DNA of 64,000 bases from Prado023 sp963697345 (GTDB lineage Bacteria; Actinomycetota; Actinomycetes; S36-B12; CAIYMF01), in the NCBI GenBank assembly GCA_963697345.1, contig CAVONS010000013.1:62001-126000 (forward strand), written 5' to 3'. Below, piece after piece: positions 54,347 through 62,749 of the stretch. Both the position numbers and the translations under genes were made by a program. The notes under the pieces were generated by a model, which worked only from the letters and a program-made list of their open reading frames with translations, did not search any database and had not been told where the DNA came from. Position 1 is the first letter of the stretch; every line of letters starts with the position of its first letter.

Positions 54347-56194
54347 CTAGAAGTCAGCCTCCGGCAGGTCCATGAGCTCGCCGGTGGTCGCCTCGGCCAC
54401 GGCCCGCTCGGCGGCCAGCAGCGGCAGCCGGTTGGCCGCGAACCACTTGGCAGCTGCGACCTTGCCCTCGTAGAACGGGACGTCCTTGGCCGATGCGCCG
54501 GCAGCCAGTGCCTTCTCGGCGACCTCAGCCTGCTTGAGCAGCAGGTAGCCGATGACCAGGTCACCCATCATCATGAGCAGGCGAGTCGTGTTCAGGCCGA
54601 CCTTGTAGACCTCAGGCGGACTGGCCTGTGAGGCCATCGCCCAACCGCCCAGGACACCGATCACGGCCTGTGTGTCCTCCAGCGCCCGGCCCAGGAGCTC
54701 GCGCTCGTGGGTCAGCGATCCGCCCTCGTCACCCTTGACGAACTCGGCGACCTCGCCGCCCAGGTACATGACGGCCTTGAACTGGTCGCGGACCATCTTC
54801 CGGAAGAAGAAGTCCAGGCCCTGGATGGCCGTCGTGCCCTCGTAGAGGGTGTCGATCTTGGCGTCACGGATGTACTGCTCGATCGGGTAGTCCTGCAGGA
54901 AGCCCGACCCGCCGAACGTCTGCAGCGAGGTGGCGAGCAGCTCGTAGGAGCGCTCGGAGCCCACGCCCTTGACGATCGGGAGCAGCAGGTCGTTGAGCCG
55001 CACGGCCATGTCGCGGTCGATCGCTGCGTCGCCGCCGCGCTCGGCCAGCTCGATCTGGTCCTGGTAGTAGGCGGTCAGGTGGATCAGGGCGCGCATGCCC
55101 TCCGCGTAGGCCTTCTGCTGCATGAGGCTGCGCCGGACGTCGGGGTGCGCCGTGATGGTCACCCGCGGTGCCCGCTTGTCCATCATCTGCGTCAGGTCGG
55201 CACCCTGCACACGCGTCTTGGCGTAGTCCAACGCGTTCAGGTAGCCGGTCGACAGCGTCGCGATGGCCTTCGTGCCGACCATCATCCGGGCGTACTCGAT
55301 GACCTTGAACATCTGGGCGATGCCGTCGTGCACGTCGCCGATGAGCCAGCCCTGGGCCGGCACGCCGTTCTGGCCGAAGGTGACCTCACAGGTGGTCGAG
55401 ACCTTGAGGCCCATCTTCTTCTCGACGTTGGTCACGAAGGCGCCGTTGCGCTCGCCGATGGTGCCCTCGGCATCGAAGTGGTACTTGGGGACGAAGAACA
55501 GGCTCAGGCCCTTGGTGCCGGGGCCACCCAGCCCCTCGACGTTGGCCGGACGGGCCAGGACCAGGTGCACGATGTTCTCGCTCATGTCGTGCTCGCCGGA
55601 GGTGATGAAGCGCTTGACGCCCTCGATGTGCCAGGAGCCGTCCTCCTGCAGGAACGCCTTGGTCGTGCCGGCTCCGACATCGGACCCTGCGTCGGGCTCG
55701 GTCAGCACCATGGTCGCGCCCCACTCGCGCTCGATCATGATCTGGGCCCACTGCTTCTGCTCCTGCGTGCCCAGACCATCCACGATCGACGCGAAGCCCG
55801 GACCGGAGGTGTACATGTACAGCGCCGGGTTGGCGCCGAGCACCATCTCGGCCAACGACCAGCGCACGGACGGCGGTGCGCCGGACCCGCCCATGTGCTC
55901 GGGGAGCTCCAGGCGCCAGAATCCGGACTCCATCCACGTCGAGTACGACTTCTTGAACGACTCAGGCATCTCCACGCTCATGGTTGCCGGGTCGTACTTC
56001 GGGGGATTGCGGTCAGCGTCGGTGAACGACTCTGCGACGGGGCCCTCGCACATCCCACGGACCTCGCGAAGGATCTCCTTCACCGTGTCGGCGTCGAGCT
56101 CGGCGTAGGGACCTGAGCCCAGCCTGTCCCCTCCGCCGAACATCTCGAAGAGGTTGAACTCGATATCGCGCAGATTGGCCTTGTAGTGGGACAT
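54347..56194 (-). CDS. Acyl-CoA dehydrogenase (FadE5-like)
   Basis: 615-aa enzyme of the longer acyl-CoA dehydrogenase group (M. tuberculosis FadE5 type, broad acyl range), first step of beta-oxidation. FAD-binding blocks MVLTEPDAGSD and IEGVKRFITSG are present, and the catalytic Glu lies in TLYEGTTAIQGLD. The central and C-terminal helical domains are present, with an extra C-terminal about 130 residues as in this subfamily. ATG 56194 with a strong AAGGAG RBS. Upstream lie two related palindromes (56248-56263, 56273-56287) that suggest TetR-type control. It is followed by the terminator shared with GNAT. Confidence 0.92.
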   Translation of the reverse strand: MSHYKANLRDIEFNLFEMFGGGDRLGSGPYAELDADTVKEILREVRGMCEGPVAESFTDADRNPPKYDPATMSVEMPESFKKSYSTWMESGFWRLELPEHMGGSGAPPSVRWSLAEMVLGANPALYMYTSGPGFASIVDGLGTQEQKQWAQIMIEREWGATMVLTEPDAGSDVGAGTTKAFLQEDGSWHIEGVKRFITSGEHDMSENIVHLVLARPANVEGLGGPGTKGLSLFFVPKYHFDAEGTIGERNGAFVTNVEKKMGLKVSTTCEVTFGQNGVPAQGWLIGDVHDGIAQMFKVIEYARMMVGTKAIATLSTGYLNALDYAKTRVQGADLTQMMDKRAPRVTITAHPDVRRSLMQQKAYAEGMRALIHLTAYYQDQIELAERGGDAAIDRDMAVRLNDLLLPIVKGVGSERSYELLATSLQTFGGSGFLQDYPIEQYIRDAKIDTLYEGTTAIQGLDFFFRKMVRDQFKAVMYLGGEVAEFVKGDEGGSLTHERELLGRALEDTQAVIGVLGGWAMASQASPPEVYKVGLNTTRLLMMMGDLVIGYLLLKQAEVAEKALAAGASAKDVPFYEGKVAAAKWFAANRLPLLAAERAVAEATTGELMDLPEADF

Positions 56195-56247
56195 CCCAGC
56201 TCCTTCGACGTCGCTTCGGCGAATTCGGGTATGCCCCTGTGCAGGCG

Positions 56248-56287
56248 GTTACCCGTCAGTAACACCATCATGCTACTGGCGGGTAAC
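56248..56287. promoter_or_regulatory. Two related palindromic operators upstream of the acyl-CoA dehydrogenase
   Basis: Site 1 GTTACCCGTCAGTAAC (56248-56263) is palindromic at its ends. Site 2 CTACTGGCGGGTAAC (56273-56287) is nearly the same sequence inverted (14 of 15 bases match between GGTTACCCGTCAGTA and the reverse complement of site 2). The sites are 54-93 nt from the start codon, consistent with a TetR-type repressor flanking the promoter (minus strand). The regulator is not in the window. Confidence 0.6.
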
Positions 56288-56370
56288 CAGCGCAAGTGAC
56301 CCAGGGCACGGATATCCGGATCACCCCCCTATGGGGTGGTTTCCCACGACCGGATGGGCCGTGGGATTGG

Positions 56371-57696
56371 TCACACGGCCGGGGCGGGGGAGGCCAATCC
56401 GGAGCGCTTGCGCTCGGCCTGCAGGCGTGCCAGGAGCCCGACGATCGTGCCGACGATCGCGGTCACGGTCGTGGCCCCGCCGGCCGAGGAGGTGATCAGC
56501 ACGGCCAGCATGGTCGCCACGAAGGGAAGCCGCAGCACGGCGGCAACGGCCGCCGCCACCGCAGTTGCGGTCAGCGCCGAGACCGACGTGCCATCGATCA
56601 GAAGGCTGGCCATCGTGGCCAGGATGCCGCCGATCGCCACGGCCGGGAAGATCGGTCCGCCACGGAACCCGCTGCCCAGTGACACGGAGTACGCGATGAA
56701 CTTGCCCGCCAGCACGACTGCGGCGGTACCCAGGCTCGTGATGGCGAAGTACTGGCCCATCGCGTCCTGGCCGGAGAACAGGACGAGGTCCAGCCCGCCG
56801 CCAGTGATCTCGGCGACGGCGATGGCAGTCAGCGCCACCACCACCGCAGCCAGCACGATGGTCAGCAGCGGTCGACGCTGGGCCTGTGCCTCGACCCGCA
56901 GGCCCACCAGGCGCGTACCCATAGCCACCGCGGCGACCACGACGGCCAGCGGCACGGCCACGACGAGATCGATGGTCTCGACGCCCGGGTATGCGGGCAA
57001 CCCCGGGATGCTCAACTCGGCCTGGCCCAGGCCCGACCACCCGGCGATCCCCACCTGCAGGGAGTAGCCGGCCGCCAGGGACGCCAGGGAGGTCAGCAGG
57101 ACCGCCGGGTTGGCCATCCGGGGTCCGGCCAGGACGGCGATCTCCAGCAGGAGGACGGCGGTGATCAGGGGGTTGCCGAAGATCGCCCCGATGGCTGCCA
57201 TCGAGCCGGCCAGCATCATCACGGTTCGCGCCGGCTTGGTCGGATCGCGGAATGCCAGAGCGCCGCAGGCGCTGCCGATGGCCATGAGCGGGGCCTCAGG
57301 GCCCAGGACCGCGCCGAACGACAACGTGCCCAGGGCGGCCAGGACCACGGAGACGATCTCCCGGGGGCCGATGTCCATCCCCAGCCCTCGGAGTGGGTGG
57401 TGTCCGCCGTTTCCCGGCAGCTGCAGGGCGGAGTACACAATCAGGGAGCCGGTCACCAGGATGGCCACGACCATCCACGCCGGAGTCGAGTCGTAGCCCA
57501 GGGCCTCGGGCAGGTCCGTCCAGAGCAGGGTGGTGAGCTCGTCCTCGGCCTTGATGAACGCGGAGGCGGCGAGCCCCGCGAGCAGGCCCACGAGGATCCC
57601 GAACAGCGACAGCGCCGCGATCTGGCGCACCTCGGGCTGAGGTGCCGGGGACGGCGTTGCCGCGGCGTCCCCGGCCGGTGCTGGATCCTGACTCAT
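56371..57696 (-). CDS. Voltage-gated chloride channel (ClC) family protein
   Basis: 441-aa ClC-type anion channel or H+/Cl- exchanger. Ion-pathway motifs are seen as LGPEAPLMAIGS (GxEGP-like; here GPEAP) and GSGFRGGPIFPAV (GxFxP), with about ten helices between residues 30 and 420. The first selectivity motif (usually GSGIP) is unusual: LPGNGGHHPLRG. ATG 57696 is chosen because GGGAGG lies 7 nt upstream and the N-terminal tail then starts MSQDPAP; the longer frame to 57909 overlaps the divergent gene. It has no gating Glu at the classic position I can confirm. Confidence 0.82.
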   Translation of the reverse strand: MSQDPAPAGDAAATPSPAPQPEVRQIAALSLFGILVGLLAGLAASAFIKAEDELTTLLWTDLPEALGYDSTPAWMVVAILVTGSLIVYSALQLPGNGGHHPLRGLGMDIGPREIVSVVLAALGTLSFGAVLGPEAPLMAIGSACGALAFRDPTKPARTVMMLAGSMAAIGAIFGNPLITAVLLLEIAVLAGPRMANPAVLLTSLASLAAGYSLQVGIAGWSGLGQAELSIPGLPAYPGVETIDLVVAVPLAVVVAAVAMGTRLVGLRVEAQAQRRPLLTIVLAAVVVALTAIAVAEITGGGLDLVLFSGQDAMGQYFAITSLGTAAVVLAGKFIAYSVSLGSGFRGGPIFPAVAIGGILATMASLLIDGTSVSALTATAVAAAVAAVLRLPFVATMLAVLITSSAGGATTVTAIVGTIVGLLARLQAERKRSGLASPAPAV

Positions 57697-57750
57697 CGCT
57701 GCCTCCCTGGGGTCCCCCGGTGGGGACCGACCTGACCGTATCGCGTGGCC

Positions 57751-57756
57751 TAGTGT
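57751..57756 (+). promoter_or_regulatory. -10 element TAGTGT of a leaderless start
   Basis: TAGTGT, 7 nt, then GTG 57764. It decides between this start and the GTG at 57755. Confidence 0.5.
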
Positions 57757-57763
57757 GACGCTG

Positions 57764-58144
57764 GTGTCACAGCGTGCCCGGATTGTCGTGGCCTCAGCAG
57801 CCCTGATCCTGCAGTTCGCTGTCCTGTACACCCCCCGGGCCCCTGCCGTGGATGTCGGCGCGCTGCCCCTGGACAAGCTCGTGCACCTGGCGGTCTTCGC
57901 GCTTCCCACCTATGCACTGATCCGGGCCGGACTGCCGGTCGTGGCGGTGGTGATCCTCATGTCCGCTCAGGCCGTGGGCAGCGAACTGCTGCAGCACGTG
58001 GCGCTTGCGAACCGATCCGGGGACCCCGGCGACCTCCTGGCCGACCTGGTCGGCGTGGCCGTTGCGGTCGCCCTGGTCAGGCTTCGATCTCGCCGAGCAT
58101 CTCCCCGGTCGGGTGATCGGAACCACCGGGGGGCTCCATCGTGA
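57764..58144 (+). CDS. VanZ-like small membrane protein
   Basis: 126-aa membrane protein with three to four hydrophobic segments (about residues 8-26, 35-55, 60-78, 92-112). VanZ-family features include the LDKLVHLAVFA block near the middle and the ADLVGVAVAVALVRLR end. Function unknown (named for a teicoplanin-resistance family). It runs convergently into the rskA stop, overlapping it by 68 bp (58077-58144), so 3' ends of the two mRNAs are complementary. Leaderless GTG start. Confidence 0.72.
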   Translation: MSQRARIVVASAALILQFAVLYTPRAPAVDVGALPLDKLVHLAVFALPTYALIRAGLPVVAVVILMSAQAVGSELLQHVALANRSGDPGDLLADLVGVAVAVALVRLRSRRASPRSGDRNHRGAPS

Positions 58145-58892
58145 TCATGAACTTCGTGACATCCGAGGTGCCGCCGTCCAGGACTGCGGCGATGTGGCCG
58201 TCGCTGTCCGGGGTGAACGCCCCGGCTGAGACCATCTCGCCGTCCTCGGTGACTCGCCACACCTGGTAGCACATGCCCTTGGCCGGCATCGGCAGCTCCG
58301 AGGCCAGGAAGATCGACTTGTCCATCTCCTCGCTGGTCACCAGGCGTGACGTGGTCCCCATGATGTCCACGGACATGACGGTGGCGTCGGCAGCCGAGGC
58401 GACGGCGACCACATCGGCGATCTGGCCGGAGGTCGCTGTGGCTGACTCGGCCGGGACCTGGGACCGGCCCACCCCCACCCCCGTGGCGAACAGGATGGCC
58501 CCCGCGGCCGCAGCAGCCATCCACGGGGCGACCCGGGCCCACCCCTGACGGCCCGCACGGGGCGCATGCGCGCTGATGTCCGTCGCCGGCTCGAGGGTTG
58601 GCGCCGAATCTGCCTGGTCCTGCGAACCCTGCCGTTCGTGCGGGAGCGCCGGGCTGGGTGCTGAGGCGGCCACCTCGCCTGCGGCCCGGACCTGCGAGAC
58701 GAGTGCCTCCTCAAGGCCAGCCGGGGGCTGGACGGGATCGATCTCGGCCATCGCGGCCAGGACCTCACGGAACTGCGCGGCCTCGGTCCTGCAGGTGCCG
58801 CAGGTGGCCAGGTGCGCCTCGAAGGCAGCGCGCTCGGCTGGATCGAGGGCGTCGGTGCAGTAGGCGCCCAGAAGGTCGTGGGTGTCGTTCAC
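58077..58892 (-). CDS. rskA: Anti-sigma-K factor RskA
   Basis: 271-aa membrane anti-sigma factor that sequesters SigK. N-terminal zinc-anti-sigma motif HLATCGTC (His27-x3-Cys31-x2-Cys34); single TM helix at about residues 121-142; extracytoplasmic RskA domain with VSVDIMGTT-like, MCYQVWRV and AGAFTPDSDGHI blocks. GTG/ATG overlap with sigK: its ATG at 58892 lies 4 nt inside the sigK end, so sigma and anti-sigma are produced together. Cleavage by membrane proteases would release SigK, as known for other actinobacterial anti-sigmas. Confidence 0.93.
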   Translation of the reverse strand: MNDTHDLLGAYCTDALDPAERAAFEAHLATCGTCRTEAAQFREVLAAMAEIDPVQPPAGLEEALVSQVRAAGEVAASAPSPALPHERQGSQDQADSAPTLEPATDISAHAPRAGRQGWARVAPWMAAAAAGAILFATGVGVGRSQVPAESATATSGQIADVVAVASAADATVMSVDIMGTTSRLVTSEEMDKSIFLASELPMPAKGMCYQVWRVTEDGEMVSAGAFTPDSDGHIAAVLDGGTSDVTKFMITMEPPGGSDHPTGEMLGEIEA

Positions 58893-59461
58893 AGGTCCTC
58901 CTCCAGGCTGGCGCGCAGTGACCGCAGGGCGTCGCGGATGCGGGTCTTGGCAGTTCCCAAGGGGATGTCGAGCTGCTCTGCCACCTCGGTGTGGGTCAGG
59001 CCGCCGACGAAGGCCAGGTTCAGGGCGTCTCGTTGCAGGTCGGTCAGGCCGCCCATGGCCTGGCGTACGCGCCGGTGCTCCGCGCGCAGTTCCACAACCT
59101 CGGCGACGCTGTCGTAGTCGCGTTCACCGGAGGAGTGCGCCCAGGTGGTGATCCGGTCGCGGTGGGACTGCTCCCTGCGGACCCGGTCGACCGCGCGGCG
59201 ATGGGTCAGCATCGTCACCCACGAGCGGACCGAGGAGACGCCGGGGTCGAAGCGGTCAGCCTGGGCCCAGAGGTCCGAGAAGGCCTCCTGGAGGACGTCC
59301 TGGGCCATGTGCTCATCGCGCGTGACCCGCAGCGCCAGGCCGTAGGCGACCGGGGACAGTCGCGCGTAGAGCATCCGGAATGCGGCCTCGTCGCCCTGCG
59401 CCACCTGCGTGACCAGCACGCTGGGCGGGGGATCGGGGTCCGGGCGGGGCACGAGGTGCAT
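58889..59461 (-). CDS. sigK: RNA polymerase sigma factor SigK (ECF family)
   Basis: 190-aa group IV sigma factor. Region 2 helix DEHMAQDVLQEAFSDLWAQA with SWVTMLTHRRAVDRVRR, and region 4 HTH LTDLQRDALNLAFVGGLTHTEVAEQLD with LGTAKTRIRDALRSL. Together with the downstream RskA this is the SigK/RskA pair. In M. tuberculosis SigK controls the mpt70/mpt83-dipZ genes; here dipZ lies immediately upstream in the same cluster. ATG 59461 starts 4 nt after the ccdA stop, so sigK is transcribed with the redox genes. Confidence 0.94.
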   Translation of the reverse strand: MHLVPRPDPDPPPSVLVTQVAQGDEAAFRMLYARLSPVAYGLALRVTRDEHMAQDVLQEAFSDLWAQADRFDPGVSSVRSWVTMLTHRRAVDRVRREQSHRDRITTWAHSSGERDYDSVAEVVELRAEHRRVRQAMGGLTDLQRDALNLAFVGGLTHTEVAEQLDIPLGTAKTRIRDALRSLRASLEEDL

Positions 59462-59465
59462 GGTG

Positions 59466-60269
59466 TCATCCCCCGATGAACTGCGCGTCGAGGTTCCACG
59501 GGGCGATGGGGGAGTTGACCAGCACCCACGTCTCGAGCGACTTCATCCAGCCGGTGGCGACCAGGATCCCGACCGCGATGAACACGAAGCCCAGCGCCCG
59601 GCGGAACCAGCCGTGGGAGTCCGCAGCCCACCCGAACCGGGCGACGACCCGCTGGCCGGCCAGGGCGATCAGCAGCAGCGTGGCGCACAGGCCGAAGATG
59701 TAGACACCGAGCAGGACCAGGCCACGGGCAGGCTCGGCCGGCAGGACCGTGACGATGACGTAGCCGTACAGCGGGGAGCAGGAGGTGAAGACCGGGCCCA
59801 GCGCGGCACCGGTCAGGGCCTCGCCCGCGAGACCGTCCCGGCGACGAGCCGAACCCAGTCGCTGTGCCGAGCGCGCCTGGAGCCCCAGCCGCGCCGAGAA
59901 CCGCTCCCAGAGGTTCGGGAAGGCCCCCACGATCCCCAGCGCGATGAGGATCCCGCCGGACACCCACTGCCATGCCTCCGGCGGGATCCCGATCAACGCG
60001 GTCGTGGCCTTCAGCGCCAGCGTGAACACGAGGATGGACAGGCCCAGGGACCCGGTGATCACCAGGGCCCTCGTGACGGCTGCCGACCGCGTGCTGGTTC
60101 GAGCCTGGGTGGTGGTGGCGGTGCTGCCGGAGGCGGCCGCAGCTTCTGCGCGTTCCTCGGTCATGGCCCCGGCCATGGAGCCACCCACGATGACGGGCAG
60201 CAGGGGCAGCACGCAGGGGGCCAGGGTGGTCAGCACCCCGGCCACCAGCGCGCCGAACAGCTCGATCAT
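59466..60269 (-). CDS. ccdA: Cytochrome c biogenesis/thiol-electron carrier protein CcdA
   Basis: 267-aa polytopic CcdA/DsbD-type protein that moves reducing equivalents across the membrane to outside thioredoxin-like proteins. The two redox cysteines are in APCVLPLLP (Cys about residue 19) and TSCSPLYG; six TM helices are predictable. A 30-residue Ala/Thr/Ser insert after the first helix (GSTATTTQARTST) is unusual. ATG 60269 follows 28 nt after the thioredoxin lipoprotein gene and ends 4 nt before sigK. Confidence 0.9.
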   Translation of the reverse strand: MIELFGALVAGVLTTLAPCVLPLLPVIVGGSMAGAMTEERAEAAAASGSTATTTQARTSTRSAAVTRALVITGSLGLSILVFTLALKATTALIGIPPEAWQWVSGGILIALGIVGAFPNLWERFSARLGLQARSAQRLGSARRRDGLAGEALTGAALGPVFTSCSPLYGYVIVTVLPAEPARGLVLLGVYIFGLCATLLLIALAGQRVVARFGWAADSHGWFRRALGFVFIAVGILVATGWMKSLETWVLVNSPIAPWNLDAQFIGG

Positions 60270-60297
60270 CGGGTCCCGCCCTCGCTCGTCGTTCGGA

Positions 60298-60825
60298 TCA
60301 GACGGTCTGTCCGGCGATGTCCTCGCCGGACACCGAGCCGGTCCACTTGGCCAGTTGCTCGCCGGACTCGTCGACCTGGACGTAGGTGTGCTGCACGGTC
60401 ACGCCGTACTGCTTCTTCAGGTCCGAGGCGGAGTCGTAGTCGACCTTGACGACCGTGAGTCCGGCCGGGACACCGTCCTGGTCAAGGCTCTTGACGGAGG
60501 CCTGGCACGTCGGGCACCACGAGGCGCTGAAGAACAGGACCACGTCACCGGCCTCGTGGAAGGTCGCCGCGTCTGCGGAGTAGTCGGCCTGGCTGATCCA
60601 GGCGCCCTCGGTGGCCATGGCCGCGTCCTCGGACTCCATCGCCTCATCGTCCTTGGCCATGGCCGAGGCCTCGTCGGCGTCCTTCTCCATCGCTTCGGCG
60701 CTGGGCTCCTTCTCCATCGCGGATTCGGAGGTGGCGGCCACGGGGTCGTCGGTCGAGTCCGACGCGCAGCCGGCCAGGGTCAGGCCGAACAGCAGGGCAA
60801 GGGCGGCGGGGACAGTCCTGTTCAT
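60298..60825 (-). CDS. Thioredoxin-domain lipoprotein with Met-rich linker
   Basis: 175-aa extracytoplasmic thioredoxin-like protein. A lipobox (LTLAG-Cys20) is followed by an acidic linker (residues 36-73) with evenly spaced methionines, A-M-E/A-K/S repeated about seven times. The thioredoxin domain has the active site WCPTC (Cys104, Cys107) and the expected C-terminal sheet. It is likely the partner of CcdA for reducing secreted proteins. ATG 60825. A CAATCC-N16-CGAATC element lies 52-79 nt upstream (60877-60904). Confidence 0.9.
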   Translation of the reverse strand: MNRTVPAALALLFGLTLAGCASDSTDDPVAATSESAMEKEPSAEAMEKDADEASAMAKDDEAMESEDAAMATEGAWISQADYSADAATFHEAGDVVLFFSASWCPTCQASVKSLDQDGVPAGLTVVKVDYDSASDLKKQYGVTVQHTYVQVDESGEQLAKWTGSVSGEDIAGQTV

Positions 60826-60876
60826 GGATGGAGCCTCTCGTCGTCAGGGAACCCCGGGTTCGGGGTCGTCGTGGTT

Positions 60877-60904
60877 GATTCGCAGGGACTTCGGCAGCGG
60901 ATTG
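60877..60904 (-). promoter_or_regulatory. Putative SigK promoter upstream of the thioredoxin lipoprotein
   Basis: On the minus strand: CAATCC (60899-60904), 16 nt, CGAATC (60877-60882). The hexamers and spacing are identical to the element at dipZ, and close to the mycobacterial SigK consensus (CCATCC / CCGAAT), as I recall it. Confidence 0.55.
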
Positions 60905-60964
60905 GTCAACGTGGCGCAGTTTCGCGCCGGGTGGTGCCGGTATCGCGGACACGCGCGGCGATGG

Positions 60965-62749
60965 TCATCCGAACGTGAACGCGTAGGCCGACATTCCCGG
61001 CTCCACGTAGACCCCGAGGCGGGAACGGCCCGGCTCGGCACTGCGCAGCTCGTAGAGCGTGGGTGCTCCCGACACCTCCACCTCGCGGGTGCGCTCGCCC
61101 TCGATGACGGTGGCCGTGCCCTGGCCGCCCATCACGAGGAACACCTTGGCAGCTGAGAAGTCGATCATGATGCCCGCGTCCTGGCCGGCGTCGATCCTCT
61201 CGTCACGCACCGTCCAGGTGCCGGTCAAGGTGGCCTTGTTCTCCCCGCCCTTGCCGAACGGGGCGTCACGGTCGTACAGCGCGGGCGCGTCGCGGGTGAT
61301 CGAGTGCGAGTATCCCCGAGCTCGGGAGTAGCCGAGATATGTCTCTGGGGTCTGGGCCTGGTTGGCCGGCGCATCGCCCGGGGCAGCTGCAGCGTCGCCC
61401 ACCACCTGGCCCTCCTCGGCCAGCAGAGCTCGGATCAGTTGCTCGGTCTCGTCGTAGGCTCCCTCGCCGTAGTGCACCTGGCGGACCTGGCCGGAGCGAT
61501 CGATGAGGTAGTGCGCCGGCCAGTAGCGCTGGCTGTACGCGCGCCACGTCGCGAAGTCGTTGTCGATCGCGATCGGGTACTCCACGCCGAAATCGGCGGC
61601 CCTCGCAGCGACGTTGTCCACCTCGCGCTCGAACGCGAACTCGGGCGAGTGCACTCCGACGATCGTCAGGCCCTGGTCGCGGTAGGCCTCATCCCAGGCA
61701 GTCAGGTAGGGCAGCGTGCGTTGGCAGTTGATGCAGGAGTAGGTCCAGAAGTCCACGAGCACCACCTGCCCCTGGGCGCTGAGCTCCTCGATGGTGAGCG
61801 GCATCCCGTCGGCCGTGTTGAGCCAGTCGACGATCCCGGTGAACTCCGGTGCGGGACCGCAGTCGGCCAGGACTGCTGGGTCCTTCTCGCACTCGTCGAA
61901 GGACATCGGACCTGCTGCGGAGTTGTCGATGACCTGGGCCTCGGTGTTCAACGCTCCCAGGGCGTTGCGTGCGGTGTCGTTGTCCTCGAACCTCTGCTGG
62001 ATCGCGGCCACGTAGCCCGGGACGGCGCGCTGGACGGCATCGGCCAGGCCGAGGGCCATCGCCAGGCCCGTCGCGAGGAACACAGCCCCAGCCACGCGGC
62101 GCACCGTGGGCATCCGGTTCGACAGCCGCCGACCCATGTCACCGCCGAGCCAGGCGACCAGCAGCAGGGGGACCGCGAGCCCCGCTGCGAACGCCAGCGT
62201 GAGCACGATCAGGCCCCAGGTCAGGCCCTGCGAGGCGGCGAGCACCGTGATCGCGGCGAGCACCGGCCCGGCACACGGGACGAACACGACGCCGAGCGTG
62301 AGGCCGAAGACATACGCGGAGCCCCCGCGGACCGGACCCCGATGGGGGATCCGCCAGAACAGCTTCTCCAGCCGGTCGCCGATGGCGGGGACCAGCAGCC
62401 CCAGACCCACGCCGATCAGGATGGCCAGTGCCAGCGTGCGCAGCAGCCCGTCGGGGACTCCGAGCGTCGAGATGACGGTGGCTCCCAGGAGCGTGAGCAG
62501 CGTGAAGGAGGTGAGCAGCCCGGCAACGATGAGGAACGGTCGACGCCGGCTGGTTCGGGCGGTCTGGACATCGGCAGCTGTGGTGACCCCAGCGGACGCC
62601 GAGCGCCCGCCGCCCCCGCCGCGGGGCTCCGGTGCAGCCCCGGTGGTCAGCGAGGAGGCCGCAAGGATCCCAGGGAGGACAGGTAGCACGCAGGGGGAGA
62701 GGGCAGTGACCAGCCCGGCCACGAACCCGATTGCCGTGAGGGTCAGCAC
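60965..62749 (-). CDS. dipZ: DipZ-type fusion: CcdA membrane domain plus thioredoxin domain
   Basis: 594-aa DipZ-type protein. Residues 1-280 are a CcdA-like membrane domain (cysteines in SPCVLPVLPG and PCAGPVLAAI), followed by a TlpA-type thioredoxin domain with active site CINC (FWTYSCINCQRTLPYL) near residue 345, and a C-terminal beta-rich domain of about 150 residues, as in Rv2874. It transfers electrons inside-to-outside to reduce exported thiols. GTG 62749 is chosen because CGAATC ends 6 nt before it (a SigK-type leaderless start). It is the first gene of the dipZ-trx-ccdA-sigK-rskA operon. Confidence 0.92.
   Translation of the reverse strand: MLTLTAIGFVAGLVTALSPCVLPVLPGILAASSLTTGAAPEPRGGGGGRSASAGVTTAADVQTARTSRRRPFLIVAGLLTSFTLLTLLGATVISTLGVPDGLLRTLALAILIGVGLGLLVPAIGDRLEKLFWRIPHRGPVRGGSAYVFGLTLGVVFVPCAGPVLAAITVLAASQGLTWGLIVLTLAFAAGLAVPLLLVAWLGGDMGRRLSNRMPTVRRVAGAVFLATGLAMALGLADAVQRAVPGYVAAIQQRFEDNDTARNALGALNTEAQVIDNSAAGPMSFDECEKDPAVLADCGPAPEFTGIVDWLNTADGMPLTIEELSAQGQVVLVDFWTYSCINCQRTLPYLTAWDEAYRDQGLTIVGVHSPEFAFEREVDNVAARAADFGVEYPIAIDNDFATWRAYSQRYWPAHYLIDRSGQVRQVHYGEGAYDETEQLIRALLAEEGQVVGDAAAAPGDAPANQAQTPETYLGYSRARGYSHSITRDAPALYDRDAPFGKGGENKATLTGTWTVRDERIDAGQDAGIMIDFSAAKVFLVMGGQGTATVIEGERTREVEVSGAPTLYELRSAEPGRSRLGVYVEPGMSAYAFTFG

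Noticed and set aside
58077..62749. A fasciclin/Mpt70-type gene in the SigK locus
   Set aside because: Looked for because SigK controls mpt70/mpt83 in M. tuberculosis; none of the five genes encodes a fasciclin domain.
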